Assembly (NCBI GenBank): GCA_003024785.1
Contig: PUQB01000068.1
Span: 167,882 to 231,881 of the forward strand
DNA from: Selaginella tamariscina
Lineage: Eukaryota; Streptophyta; Lycopodiopsida; Selaginellales; Selaginellaceae
Direction: 5' to 3'
Length of the DNA: 64,000 nt
This document shows, piece by piece, positions 49,281 through 60,599 of this stretch. The position numbers were made by a program, and so were the translations under genes. The first letter of the stretch is position 1, and every line of letters starts with the position of its first letter. The notes under the pieces are model-generated. The model did no database searches, was not told the DNA's origin, and saw nothing but the letters and a program-made list of their open reading frames with translations.

Positions 49281-50160
49281 AAAGGGATTGTACACCCGAA
49301 AGAAGGTGATTCTTAAGAGGTAAGTAACAATGCTTTAGTTCTATCACAAGATTGTGTGTGACACATCTCCTTAGTGGAGTTAAGACATAAGCATGTCTAG
49401 GTCTCTTCGGGTAGGATATTAAAATCTATTTAGGTTATCCTCTGGGGTTTGGAAGGTAGTCATTGTTATTCACACAAGGTGTTAATGTCGGATGGCCACG
49501 TGTTAGCCCTTCAAGTTAAATTTTTGACAGGACATGCTTGTGCATTTATTAGAGTGCTTAACCTTGGGCAACTACTCAAGGGGGTCATGCCTCGTAACCA
49601 AGTGTGTTTACTATTCTAAAGGTGTGTGAATATGATCAAGGTTGATCAACCCTTGATCATATTCAAGAATGAGCCCTTTCATGAGGCACATGCACAATAA
49701 GGTTGCCTAAACTAGCTTTAGGGGTTAGTAGAACACTTATGTTGTCACTAAGTACTAATCCTAAGATCAAGTTATAGCTTACCCACACAAACCCTTAGGG
49801 GTTAGTTGTAGATCAAATTAACCCTCATTGCCCTAAATGAGTTATACTCTTGAGTGAGAGTGATTTTTCAAGGTGTTAAAATGATGTTTTAGCTTTGTCA
49901 CATGGGTATGTGAGAAGCACATGCTTCTTGATAAGGGTATGAGCCTATCTAGGTCTTTTAAAGTATGTTTAAGTTATCCTCTGAGGTCTTAAGGGTAATC
50001 ATTTGTCTCTTACCTACTTGGACATTTGAGCTTGACTCTCATGATCATCTTACTTAATGTTGCTCAAATATGGTGATGATGTTAAAATGTCATTTGGCAA
50101 TTACGTATTGACACATGTTGGTCATTTGGATCAAAACTCTAACACATTTAAATTAACAAG
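49281..50160 (+). repeat. Fragment(s) of the long LTR-like family
   Basis: Matches 13680-13990 with AGGTAAGTAACAATGC and GACATAAGCATGTCTAGG. A related stretch recurs from about 49850, so the fragment carries an internal duplication. A 14-bp-arm hairpin (GAATATGATCAAGG) lies at 49628-49664. Confidence 0.65.
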
Positions 50161-50309
50161 TATGTTCATGAATTCACAAAATTGATTCAGAACTTCTTTT
50201 AGTAGACTAATCTTGGGTTTGTAATTGTCCATGGCAATGTCAAGTTTGAGGGCCTACATTGTAGTTGTTGCACTTGTTATAAAAGTTCATTTCTTCTTTA
50301 TTCTTTTAA

Positions 50310-50792
50310 GAAGTACCTGAACCACGACTAACCCCTAAGGGTTTGGGTGGCCAAGTCATGCCCTAGACCTAAGGTTCATATTTAATGAGGACACGAGTGT
50401 GTGCCGTAAGTAAACATGAATATTTTACTAAGTAAACTCCTAAGTATACAACATTACCATTGCTTCACAAATGGGTTTTTGTTAATGAACTTAGATCGTT
50501 CAACCCTTGATCCCAAGAATAATCCCCCCCCCGCAGTTGAGTGTGGTAATAACACATCCAGTTAGGAGACCTTTTTTAAGTAAATGCCCAAGGATTAGCA
50601 CCCTAATGTGAGCATGCATGCTTGGTATAGTATCCAACCCCTCATGCGTTTATCTCGTGAGACAACCCCAAAGGACATGCCACAGGTGTTGTATTGTGTG
50701 CCATCTAGCCTAGTGTCACATCTTCATGTGACACTGTTTCTCAAGATTTGGGCTATCACTGTCACGGAAAATTTGGACCATCACCTTGGTAG
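50310..50792 (-). repeat. Inverted fragment of the long LTR-like family (left of chromovirus)
   Basis: Reverse complement of the 13250-13660 part of the family (landmarks AACCCCTAAGGGTTTG and GTGCCGTAAG). It ends where the chromovirus LTR starts. The rest of the same inverted copy continues at 56630. Confidence 0.6.
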
Positions 50793-51459
50793 TGTCACGA
50801 CCTAATACAGGATACAGGATTACGGATACAGGATACAGGTTGCAGGATTTTCTACAGATATTCTTACAGGGATTCCGGATACATGATACAGTTACAGGAT
50901 ATGCCACAGGATATGCCTAGAGGATAAGGGACATGTGGACTCATCTTAGCCTCTGCATGCATGCAGTCATTTGCATGCATGCAACCACTTTTAGCACTCA
51001 TGCCTAGATTAGCTCTTGGAGTTGTGAGCATAAAAGCTCCGACCTAATTGTTGTACAATCAGTTACTATTAACACCAGTCTTACTACGATCAATCTCGTC
51101 TTGTCTTGTTCTTGTCTTACTTCTTGCTTCTTGTTCTCTCCTTGTCTCGCTCCTAGATCATGTCCTGCTCCTGTTTCGCTCTTGGATCCTGTCCTACTCT
51201 TGTCTTGCCCCCAGATCCTGTCCTGCTCTTGTTTTGCCCCCAGATCCTGTCCTGTTCATGTCTTGTTCCTGGATCCTGTCCTACGCCTTCTGTTTTGCTC
51301 CCGGATCCTATCATGTTCCTGTCTGCTCCTGGATTCTGTCCTGCGCCTGGTCTTGCTCCTAATTCCTAGTTCCTATCCTGTTCTCTGTCCTGCTCCTGAG
51401 TCAAAGCCTTCTTGTTCTTGAAATCCTGCTCTCTCCTGGTTCCTGATCGTGGCTTGACA
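50793..51459 (+). repeat. 5' LTR of the chromovirus, with internal minisatellite
   Basis: About 667 bp. The 5' part has short ATACAGGAT repeats. The 3' part (51120-51430) is an imperfect tandem array of TCCTGGATCCTGTCCTGC-like units of about 18-36 bp. TGTGAGCATAAAAGCTC contains a TATA-like core. Confidence 0.9.
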
Positions 51460-51552
51460 GTTTGATAGTAACTGCTTTATAGCTCTCCGTTTCCCAGCTA
51501 CCTTTTTTCTTGATTCTTTTCCTTCGTTTTCCTCCTTTTTCTTTCATAGATC

Positions 51553-52250
51553 ATGGCTGATTTTGAGCACTTTCAACGCGAGCACCAAATGTTGCTTCAT
51601 GAGCTGGCCACTTTGCGCCAAGTGGTCACCGATCTGCAAGGTTCCACCAACTGCGGCGCATGCAGCTGCTGATGCATCCTCCAAGGCTGCTGCGCAGGCT
51701 CTCTCTCAGGCATCGGTGGTTCCCTCTTCATCGAACTTTTCTTCGGAGCCAAGATCAGCATGCCAGAAAAGTTCAGTGGCAATCGTGCCGATTTCCAAGG
51801 TTTCCTGAATCAGATCCGGCTCTTGATCCGTATGCAACCACGCCGCTACTCGACTGATGCACAAAAGGTTGGTCTTTTGGCATCCTTACTAAGTGGATCT
51901 CCACGGGCTTGGGTTGCCCCTTGCTGGAGCGTGACGACCCATTGATGGAAGACTTTGAAGGTTTCGTGGCTGCCTTTGAAGCCTGCTTTGGAGATCCTGA
52001 TAAGTACCGTTCCGCATGCACGAAGTTACGAAGCTCACCAAGGATCCGACCAGCTTCCGTCTATGCATCCGAATTTCAGCAACTTTGCACAAACATTCCA
52101 TGGGACGAGACTGCATTGATCGAACACTTCCGTTTTGGGTTGAGGGATGACGTGAAGGACCTTCTTTACGTTACCGGATGCCCAAACATTAGCAGAGATC
52201 ATGCAACAAGCCATTCGTGCGACAACCGTTTGTTTGAGCGTCATTAGGAA
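51553..52250 (+). pseudogene. Chromovirus gag (capsid part)
   Basis: Starts MADFEHFQREHQMLLHELAT. After frame changes it shows MPEKFSGNRADFQGFLNQI, FVAAFEACFGDPD, YASEFQQLCTNIPW and EHFRFGLRDDVKDLLY, a Ty3 capsid. A CLYCGK remnant of a zinc knuckle lies at about 52397. Stops and shifts near 51672, 51925 and 52245 break the frame. Confidence 0.85.
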
Positions 52251-52589
52251 AGATCCCGTCAGCAGTTCCTGCAAACCAATCCTGCTCTGTGGTACATGTT
52301 CCTGCACCACCTTCTGGAGTAGTTCCTATGGAGGTTGAGAAATCCAAGCGTGGCTCTCTCTTCTGCTGAGAAGCAACGTCGCCGCAGTGGAACCTATGCT
52401 TGTATTGTGGTAAGCAGGACACAAGGTGGCAGATTGTCCTATTAAAGCCAGGAAGTTCAAGACGCGTGAAGTTGAAGCTGAAGTTCAGTCGGAAAACTTC
52501 AATGTCCACTTCGTCTAGGAGCCGCAAGTTGGACGTAGGCAGGCTCCATTGGTGCTGCTCATACCATTCCATCACTCAAGTTTCCTGTA

Positions 52590-53560
52590 CACATTCGTCT
52601 CAATAATCGAGAGCTCAAGGAGTTTGCCCTTTTAGACACTGGTGCAAATGCATGTTCATGGATGACACTTTTGCAACTCAACATGGCATTTCGGTGGTGA
52701 AGTTGAAGCGTGCAGTTCCTGTAGAGGTGGCCGATGGTCGTTTATTGCTTCTGGCGTAGTTACCCATGCTACCAACCTCTCTCTTGCAGTCATGGAGCAT
52801 TCAACTGTTCAATTTCCTTCAACTTGATCAAGACTCGGTCGACTCCCATCATTTTGGGCATGCCATGGTTCGTTGTTGCAAATCCCAGATCGACTGGAGG
52901 TCTAGGACGCTCACGTTTTCCTCTCCGGCAGTCAGGATCAATCCTGTACCTTCCTGTGTGCAGGATACATCCTTAGTATCTGAAGCAGTACAAGCTACAA
53001 GATTGACCATGCCTGTTCCTATATCAATGTTGAAGACTCCTCCTCGACAGGATTCACCTCATGTCAGTTCCTCAGCACGTCCTTAGACTCTCTCCACTCA
53101 TGTTCCTCCTCAACAAGATCCACCTCTGTTGATTCGTTAGCACACTTGCAGGCTTTCCTCACTCCTGTGCAACCACGGACTCCTGTACAGGATTCTTCCA
53201 ATCATGTACACTCGTCAACATCTACACAGGTTGTTCCCAATCCTGCCTCTTTTTGTTACTTTGCTTCTGTTCCACCCCCAAGATCCTTTTTCTTTTTCAA
53301 TCACAGCTCCCTCCTTCTCCTCTCTGAGTTCTTACACTACCATGCATGAACTTGCCACTGATCCTGCTCCTTTTCACCTTTTTGCCTTTCAAGTAACTCC
53401 TACGTCCTCTTCTACCTTTCCTGTATTTGACTCTCCTATTTTTCAAGCTCCTTCTCCTTCTCCTCCTTCTTCCTTACCATCCAAATATCACTCCTTTCAG
53501 GACATTTTTGACAAGCACAAGGCTAGTTCTTCCTGTTCATAGGTCCTACGACTGTCCTAT
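52590..53560 (+). pseudogene. Chromovirus protease region and Ser/Pro-rich linker
   Basis: A protease-like segment with LLDTGAN-type coding (FALLDTGANACS read near 52622-52660) comes first. It is followed by LGMPWF near 52855 and then a long, low-complexity Ser/Pro/Thr linker (53000-53500). Several frames. Confidence 0.65.
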
Positions 53561-54460
53561 TAATCTTGCGGAAGGAAAGACTCCACCGTTCGGACCGATT
53601 TATGCACTGTCACCCACAGAGTTGGAGGTTCTTCGTCAGTACATCGAGGACAACTTGACATCTGGCTTCATTCGTCACTCAAAGTCCCCTGCAGGAGCAC
53701 CTATCTTCTTTGTCAAGAAGAAAGGATGGGAGTTTACGTTTGGTTGTGGACTACATGGGTTTGAATCAAGTCACCATTCAGAACCGTACCCGTTGCCATT
53801 GATCCCGGAACTTCTCGATCGGCTGCAAGGAGCAAAGGTGTTCACAAGATCAACTTACGAGGGGCCTACAATCTTGTACGGATTCGTCCAGGCGATGAGT
53901 GGAAGACTGCCTTTCGTACAAGGTATAAACACTTCGAGTACACGGTGATGCCCTTCGGCCTTACCAATGCCCCAGCCATGTTCCAACACATGGTGAATGA
54001 CATCTTTCATGACTTCTTGGACCAGTTTGTGGTGATCTACTCGACGACATTTTGATTTTCTCCAAAGACCAGGCGGCATATGGACAAGCATGTACGATAG
54101 TTCTATAGCGGCTTCGTGAGCATGGCCTGTATGCAAAGTTGAAGAAGACAAGTTGCTTCATCTTGTAATTTTTCACTCTCGTAAGTTCCTTCGGCGGAGA
54201 TTAATTATGAGATTCATGACAAGGAACTCAAGGCCATTGTGGATTCGTTCGAGGAGTGGCGGCCATTTCTTGGAAGGTGCTGCGCATCCTTACAAGTTCT
54301 TACGGATCATAAAAACCTGGAGTATTTTCAAACGGCTCGAGTTCTCAGTCGGCGACAGGCTAGGTGGGCGGAATTCTATCATGTTTTGATTTCGTCATCA
54401 TCTACAGGCCCGGTTTTTGAAATGGCAAGGCGGACGCATTGTCTAGGCACTCTTACTTTG
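53560..54460 (+). pseudogene. Chromovirus reverse transcriptase and RNase H
   Basis: Motifs in order: [49 protein letters not shown] (about 53948), active site [10 protein letters not shown] (about 54034), then RNase H with [18 protein letters not shown] (54210-54260) and [10 protein letters not shown] (54300). The catalytic Asp pair is retained in local frame, but shifts separate the motifs. Confidence 0.9.
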
Positions 54461-54759
54461 CACCGACCCCGGGCGATCCTGCATATGACTGTCAAGGTCC
54501 TGATCGATTCTGGCTTGCGGCACTACAGGTTCATTCCTACAGGACATCCGTTCGCAGTTGGCTACAGACGACTTGGTAAAGAATGTGTTCTCACACATTT
54601 ATTCTGACATTGCAAGTTCCTCTTCCTCCAGTTCCGGTTCAGACTATAAGTTGTTCACCATACAGGATGGACTCCTGTACCGGGAAGGTCTCTGTACGTT
54701 CTTGTTGGTATTTCCAAGACTCATGTGGTACAGGATTGTCATGATACCCCGACTACATG

Positions 54760-55560
54760 AATTTTGGTGTAGCCAAGACAGTGGAATTGGTGACTCGCAA
54801 ACTATTGGTGGCCTGGGTTGAGAGGTTTTGTGAAAGGTTTGTACGGAGCTGTGACACCTGTAATAGGTCGAAGATGCCTCGTCATGCATCCTCTGGTCTT
54901 CTTCGTCCCTTCCTGTTCCTTTTGCTCCTTGGAGATCCATTTCTATGGATTTCCTCATAGATCTTCCTCCTTTTCGTGGATTCGATGTAGTTCTTGTGGT
55001 GGTTGACCATTTCACCAAGCAGGCTCATTTCCTACCTTGCAACAAGATAGCTACAGGTCAGACAACTGCTGAGTTGGTGATCCGTGAAGTGTTCCGACAT
55101 CATGGTCTTCCTGAGAGCATTGTTTCCAATTGAGTCCACAATTCATGTCCAAGTTTTGGCGAGAGCTTTTCAGAGTCTACAGGTTAAAGCGGATCTTTCT
55201 TCAGGATATCATCCACAAACTGATGGGCAGTCAGAATGCACAATTCAGACTTGGAACAGTATCTTCGTTGCTTCATCAGTTACCACAGACAACTGGTTGG
55301 ACCTTCTTCCAATGGCGGAGTTTGCATACAACAACTCCATTCACGCATCTACAGGCCAGACACCTTTCTTTTCTTACAGGCCACCATTCACGTTTTGACT
55401 TTGCTCCTCCCGCTTCTCTTTCTTCCGCTCCTGCAGTATAGAATCGTCTCCAGCATCTTCGTCAAGTACATGATAATCTCGGGTTCATCTTCAGCAGGCA
55501 CAGGAACGATACAAGCATCATGCTGATGCTCACCGTCAGCCGGCACCTGCATAAGATTGG
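54760..55560 (+). pseudogene. Chromovirus integrase
   Basis: Cys pair CDTCNRSK of the zinc finger (54852), VVVDHFTKQAHFLPC (first Asp region, 54995-55040), SGYHPQTDGQSE (Glu region, 55200) and WLDLLPMAEFAYNNSIHAST. At least four frame changes. Confidence 0.9.
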
Positions 55561-55779
55561 TGATTGTATGGCGTCTTCGTCGACATATTGCACCAACAGG
55601 CCTTCTTCTAAGTTAGATTTTTCAACGATTGGGCCCTTACAGAATTGTGGCGGAGGTCAATCCTGTAGTTTTAACTCGAATTACCATCTACGGTGAAACT
55701 TCATTCTGTATTTCACACCTCCTTGTTGGAGCCGTATCATCCTTCTTCTCTTCCTGGTCATGCTTCTTCTCCCCCTCCT

Positions 55780-55985
55780 GTGGTCATTAACAATGAACCT
55801 GAGTACGAAGTTGCAGCCATCCTTGATTCTCGTCTTCATCGCTGCCAACTTTAATACTTGGTGGATTGAAAAGGTTATTTGCCTACTGATCGCACTTGGG
55901 AACCTGCATCAACTTACTCCATGCTTCTTCCAAGGTTGCTACCTTTCATCGGCATTATCCTGCTAAAACAGGTCTCAAGACTCGT
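55780..55985 (+). pseudogene. C-terminal chromodomain of the chromovirus
   Basis: Across two frames it reads [24 protein letters not shown]-like coding, PTDRTWEPASTY and FHRHYPAKTG. That is the chromodomain layout with the aromatic/Trp ligand-binding residues. In chromoviruses this domain steers integration to methylated histone H3. Confidence 0.8.
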
Positions 55986-56009
55986 GAACTCATCTTTAGG
56001 GAGAGATGT

Positions 56010-56610
56010 TGTCACGACCCAATACAGGATACAGGATTTCGATACAGGATATACGGATTACAGAATATGCCTACAGGATATGCCTACAGGATATGCCATA
56101 GGATATGCCTAGAGGATAAGGACATGTGGACTCATCTTCGCCTTTGCATGCATGCAGCCACTTTTATGCATGCAACACTTTTAACTCATGCCTAGATTAG
56201 CTTTGGAGTTGTGAGCATAAAAGCTCCAACCTAATTGTTGTACAATCAGTTACTATCAACACCAGTCTTATTACGATCAATCTTGTCTTATCTTATTCTT
56301 GTTTTGCTCCTTGCTTCTTGTTCTCTCCTTGTCTCGCTCCTGGATCCTGTCCTGTCTGTCTCGCTCCTGATCCTGTTTGCTCTTGTACTCCCGGATCCTG
56401 TCCTGTTCATGTTATTCCTAGATCTTGTCCTGCGCCTTCCTGTTTGCTCCCAGATCCTATTTTGTTCCTGTCTTGCTCCTGAATCCTATCCTGCGCCTGG
56501 TCTTGCTCCTAAGTTCCTAGTTCCTGTCTGTTCTCTGTCCTACTCTTGAGTCAAGCCTTCTTGTTCTTGGAATCTTGCTCTCTTCCTGGTTCCTGGATCG
56601 TGGCTTGACA
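56010..56610 (+). repeat. 3' LTR of the chromovirus
   Basis: About 601 bp. Aligned by eye it is close to the 5' LTR but about 66 bp shorter, mainly through fewer minisatellite units. The ATACAGGATATGCCTACAGG repeats are also rearranged. Confidence 0.9.
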
Positions 56611-56629
56611 AAAGGTAAGTTCTAGCTTC

Positions 56630-56800
56630 GCTTAGAGTTTCCTACAAATACTAATGACACCCGGTCAGAGCTTCACTAGATACCCAAGTGCATTAAGCAG
56701 ACCTGTTTCCTACTATATCTAGGGTCCATCAACATAGTATAGTAGGTAACAACAGCCAACATCCAAAGTAAAGGGTCAAGTCATAAAAAACTATGACAAT
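56630..56800 (-). repeat. Inverted LTR-like fragment (right of chromovirus)
   Basis: Reverse complement of the start of the long LTR-like family: CAAGTCATAAAAAACTATGA, CCCAAGTGCATTAAGC. It continues the inverted copy at 50310-50792, so the chromovirus is nested in it. Confidence 0.65.
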
Positions 56801-56855
56801 TGAGGTTTCTGAGGACACCATTTACCTGTTTACATGTAAAACATGTCACCTGTGA

Positions 56856-56950
56856 TCATGGTTGTTGACATTTGGTGGCATAGTGACCTTGTTGTTTACA
56901 AATGTAACAAGTGACATTAGCTCGATCCCTTCTCTTAGGTCTTAAGAGAG
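56856..56950 (-). pseudogene. Isolated CCHC zinc knuckle of a Ty3 gag
   Basis: The minus strand reads RANVTCYICKQQGHYATKCQ (C-x2-C-x4-H-x4-C) just after the inverted LTR-like fragment. It is opposite in orientation to the protease fragment that starts at 57108, so an inversion or two separate remnants must be assumed. Confidence 0.75.
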
Positions 56951-57107
56951 CCAGAGGGGAGCAACAAGCTGAACAACATGAGCCAGTGGAGACACGTGCA
57001 AGTAAGAAGAAAAAGAAGGAAGGCACTAAGCCACAATGAAATGCTGTATACAGGATATGGGATTGGCAAAGGGCAAAAGAAGTATTCAATTGTCAAGGAT
57101 TTAGGAG

Positions 57108-57482
57108 ATGCTTGTGCCAACATTACAGTTACATAGTTATTGTCGAAAATGCCCAAGCTTAAGGAGGGAGTTTCACCAAGGGATTAATACTCGTGCAAAG
57201 AAGGTACGTCCTAGTGGTGAGGATGAGGTGATGCAGAATGTACAGGTGATAACAAGAGAAGTTTATACAAATGCCGTGACACCAATTGTGGATGTGGTGG
57301 TAGATGGAGTGTGTGTGCAACATGTTCTAGTATATGGTGATGCAAAAATCAATGTCATGAATAGCTGGTTGATGGAGAAATTTGGTCTTAGGTGCAACCA
57401 ACGATCAAATTGGAGGATTAGGGTGGCAGATGATCGACATGTCAAGCCAGTTAGAATGATTATTGACTTGCCGGTGGGATAA
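57108..57482 (+). pseudogene. Protease-like fragment of a third Ty3 element
   Basis: One frame reads VVVDGVCVQHVLVYGDAKIN and MNSWLMEKFGL, which is protease-like with the catalytic DTGA/DSGA motif changed to YGDA. A LGRPWF-like end follows near 57545. The fragment belongs to the body whose reverse transcriptase is at 58867-59861. Confidence 0.6.
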
Positions 57483-57764
57483 CTACCTCTATAGATTGCA
57501 TGTCATGCAACTATGACGGGATGCACATAGTTATCCTATGATCTTAGGTCGACCTTGGTTTTATAAGGTTGATGCTAAAAATCATTGAGAAAAGGGGAAG
57601 ATGACTATTGATCATAAGTCAAGATGAGTGACAATAGCCATCAAGGAAACACAACAAAGGTTGTAGATGAAGAGTCATCTTCTAGTGGGGAATATGACTT
57701 CAGCAGTAATAGCGAGGTGACAACCTTGGATTCTGAGAGTAAGCAAGAGGAGAAGGAATTTGTC

Positions 57765-58500
57765 TAGTTTTTACTATGACTCGACCCTTTACTTTGGGTT
57801 TGTCTATTGTTACCTACCGAATTGTGTGACAAACCCTAGATGTAGAAGAAACAGGCTTGCATAGTGCACTTGGATATCTAGTGATGGTCCGATGGAGTGT
57901 TGTTAGGTATTTGCAAAAAACTCTAGGCGAAGTTAACACTTCCATTTAAAAAACTCTCCCTTAGTTTTACGTTCCAAAATAGGTTTTCCATTAAAGTACA
58001 ACTTGTCAAAAGGGTTAGGGACACCCCTAGGGTTGCCCTACTAATACCTAGGGGTTAGGTTTAGGGTTAGGGTTTAGGCATCTCATTTCATTAAGGGCTT
58101 GCATTTTTGTGCCAGTCCACTTACTCACTTAGGAAAATGAGGGGGGGGAGTCACATAAATAAGGTAGAGTATATATAGTGAGGCTTCATGGGTTCAAAAG
58201 AAAGCTTGTTAACCTCCTACTTATGCAAGCTAAGCTTGTGTCGTTAAGGTGCAACCCTCTATTGTGCCGCCCTAACTTCACACGACAGGGTACGTCCTAT
58301 CTTTGGGTTAGACTATCCTTATTGTTGGCATGATCTTGCCTTTGTGACCGGGTACGTCACTTCCAAGGAGTTAGTCAAATTCCTTAATCCAAAAACCTGC
58401 TCATAAGTTCAAAGGCATTGCCCGAGTTCACGTTCTGCAGAACTAGTGGTTGAGGCCTTGCCCTGGCCACCTCAACCACACCAAGCTAGAAATGACACCT
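57765..58500 (+). repeat. Long LTR-like family copy inside the third Ty3 element
   Basis: Same-strand match to 12361-12900: TTGTTACCTACC, GTGCACTTGGATATCTAGTG, AAAACTCTAGGCGAAGTT, a G8 run at 58141, and GTCGTTAAGGTGCAACCCTC. It interrupts the protease and reverse transcriptase parts. TTTAGGG-like words at 58049-58079 fall within it. Confidence 0.65.
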
Positions 58501-58866
58501 ATAGCTCGGCTATTTGCATATCCTAATTCACAAGGTGAGCCTCGTTCGTGGACTTGGTCAACTGGGATTTATATCTTGTTGGGTTCCTAACATGGGTTAC
58601 TTTACCAGATTTTGTGGGGTTTTCTAGATAGGAGATTCCAGGGTTGGCATCTGGCAAGCCGCCTTTGAGGCACCAAGTAAAAACTCTGGCAAATTGTATG
58701 CTAAGATTGCTACGTGTGTGGAGCCTCACGATAGACATAAGGTCTATGATGAACAACTCACCCAGAAGTAAGAGGCTCAAGGAGGGGTAGTAGGGGTTGT
58801 TGAAAAGAGGCAGGAAACAAGTGGTGGCAACAAGTTTGAGGCAAAGAAAGTGGAGCGACAAGCTTT

Positions 58867-59870
58867 TTGAAAAAGATGCTTAGTCCAAGTTTGACTCCTG
58901 AGGAGAAGGAGCAATACATGGGCATGCTATTGAAGTTCCCCAAGTTATTTGTGACATCATATGAGGAGCTTCATCAAGTAGATATTGTGCAATATGAGAT
59001 CCCACTTAAACCATGTACAAGGGGAGTTGCACAAAAGGCTTATAAGATGGGTCCTTTGAAACAGAGCATAATTTATGAGGAGCTCAGGAAGCTACAGCGT
59101 TAAGATTTCATTTTTAAGATGGAGACGTCAGATTGGTTTCTCCCGTGGTGGTAACCCTAAAGAAAAATGATAAGTGGTGAGTTTGTGTCAACTTCAAATG
59201 ATTAAATGATGGCACACATGGAAATCGTCATCCCATTTCTTTCATGGATGAGATATTTGATAAAGTGATAGGGCATGAGATGTACATGTTTTGTGATGGG
59301 TACTCTAGGTATTTCCAAGTTATGATTCAAAAGGAGGACTAGTTGAAGACACCTTTACTACACCATGGAGAACCTTTGCTTATAGGGTGATGCCGTTTGG
59401 ACTCACAAATGCTCCAGAAACGTTTTAACAATTGATGAACAAGGTGTTTAAACCATATCTTGGTTCATCATTAAGGTTTATCTCGACAACTTTTGCATCA
59501 TGATAGAATGAGCCACTTGGAAAAGGTACAACTAGCATTCCATAGGATGAATGATGCAAAAGGATGCTTGAACCTGAAAAAGTGTCAAATTGGTAATACT
59601 AAGGGCACCTTAGTGGGACATGTGATTTTAAAGGATGGCGTTGAGCCAAGTCAAGACAAGGTGAACAAGTTACTCATGTTACTAGCTCCAACTTGTGTCA
59701 AGGAGGTACAAAAGTTTGTAGGGTTGGTAGGGTACTATCATAGATTTGTGGAAGGATTTACAAAGATGACATATCCATTGAATCAGCTACTTCGCAAGGG
59801 AGTTGCATTTCAATGGACTTCTTCATGCCAAACATCATTTGATAGGCTTAAGGTCACATAAGTTCATATC
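58867..59870 (+). pseudogene. Decayed Ty3 reverse transcriptase
   Basis: Starts with LTPEEKEQYMGMLLKFPKLF and VQYEIPLKPC. Then HPISFMDEIFDKV, MYMFCDGYSRYFQVMI and [12 protein letters not shown], with a stop where Gln is expected (59423). The active site reads VYLDNFCI, with Asn replacing the second catalytic Asp. GVEPSQDKVNKLL and VQKFVGLVGYYHRFVEGFTK end it. It cannot be active. Confidence 0.9.
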
Positions 59871-60229
59871 TGATTTTGGTGGCACCTAGACGGGAGGAGT
59901 TGTTCTATATCAACCTTAGTGTTGAAAAAGTTTGATCATTGTAATCCTAATGCAAAAGGGACAAGTGGATACTTGTTTTCTGTTTATTATGCAGGAAGGC
60001 AATTACAAGGGCCAAAGATCAACTACCCATTGTTAGAGAAGCAAGCAACAACAATTATATATGTAGTGGAGAAGTTCAAGCATTACTTGTGAGGGTGCCA
60101 CTTTGTTTTCCTCATCAACAATGCGACACTTAAGTACATTACTAACAAGCATGGGCTCACAGGGAAGTTTTCTAGGTGGATCACGACCTTGGCTGAGTAT
60201 GATTTCAAGTTTAAACATGAAAAGAGCAC
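59870..60229 (+). pseudogene. Decayed RNase H of the third element
   Basis: Readable pieces near 60040-60110 and ITNKHGLTGKFSRWITTLAE at about 60140-60200, then YDFKFKHEKS. The frame is cut by an antisense solo LTR at 60230. Confidence 0.75.
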
Positions 60230-60591
60230 TGTCAAGCCACGATCCAAGAGCAAGGAGGCTTGACTCAAGAGAAAAAAGAACTAAGAATAAGATGAGAACA
60301 GGAAGCAAGGAGCAAGACAAGAACAAGACAAAAATGATCGTAAAATGATTAGTGTTGATAATAACTGATTGTATAATAATTGGGTCAAAGCTTTTATGCT
60401 CACAACTCCAAAAGTTAATCTAGGCATGAGTTAAAAATATACTCCAAGGGCTAATCTAGTCATGAGCTAAAAATAATGTCCCATATCCTGTAATTATCTG
60501 TAGGCATATCTTATAGATATCATGTAGGTATCTTGTGGGCATATTCTGTATCCCATATCCTGTATCCTATATCCTATATTGAGTTGTGACA
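60230..60591 (-). mobile_element. Antisense solo LTR of the chromovirus family
   Basis: Plus strand starts TGTCAAGCCACGATCC and ends TGAGTTGTGACA, the reverse complement of the chromovirus LTR ends. At 362 bp it lacks most of the minisatellite. Flanks AGCAC and AGCAA are a near-match target duplication. It lies within the RNase H part of the third element. Confidence 0.85.
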
Positions 60592-60599
60592 AGCAAGAG

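Larger units (their letters stand above)
50793..56610 (+). mobile_element. Chromovirus (Ty3 type with chromodomain), Sushi/Tcn1-like
   Basis: LTRs at 50793-51459 and 56010-56610 start TGTCACGACC and end GGCTTGACA. Internal order is gag, protease, reverse transcriptase, RNase H, integrase, chromodomain, polypurine tract (TTTAGGGAGAGATGT at 55995-56009). Reverse transcriptase wording (PPFGPIYALSPTEL, SPAGAPIFFVKKK) is like the Sushi/Tcn1 chromoviruses. All frames are broken. Target duplication is imperfect: GGTAG on the left against GGTAA three bases beyond the right end. Confidence 0.93.

Noticed and set aside
51048..51421. Ser/Pro/Cys-rich open frames in the chromovirus LTR (also at 56235-56549)
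   Set aside because: They translate the LTR minisatellite in several frames; LTRs of this class do not code for protein.
58049..58079. Run of TTTAGGG-like words, possibly an interstitial telomere
   Set aside because: Only about three imperfect units inside an LTR-like repeat; too short to claim a telomeric tract.
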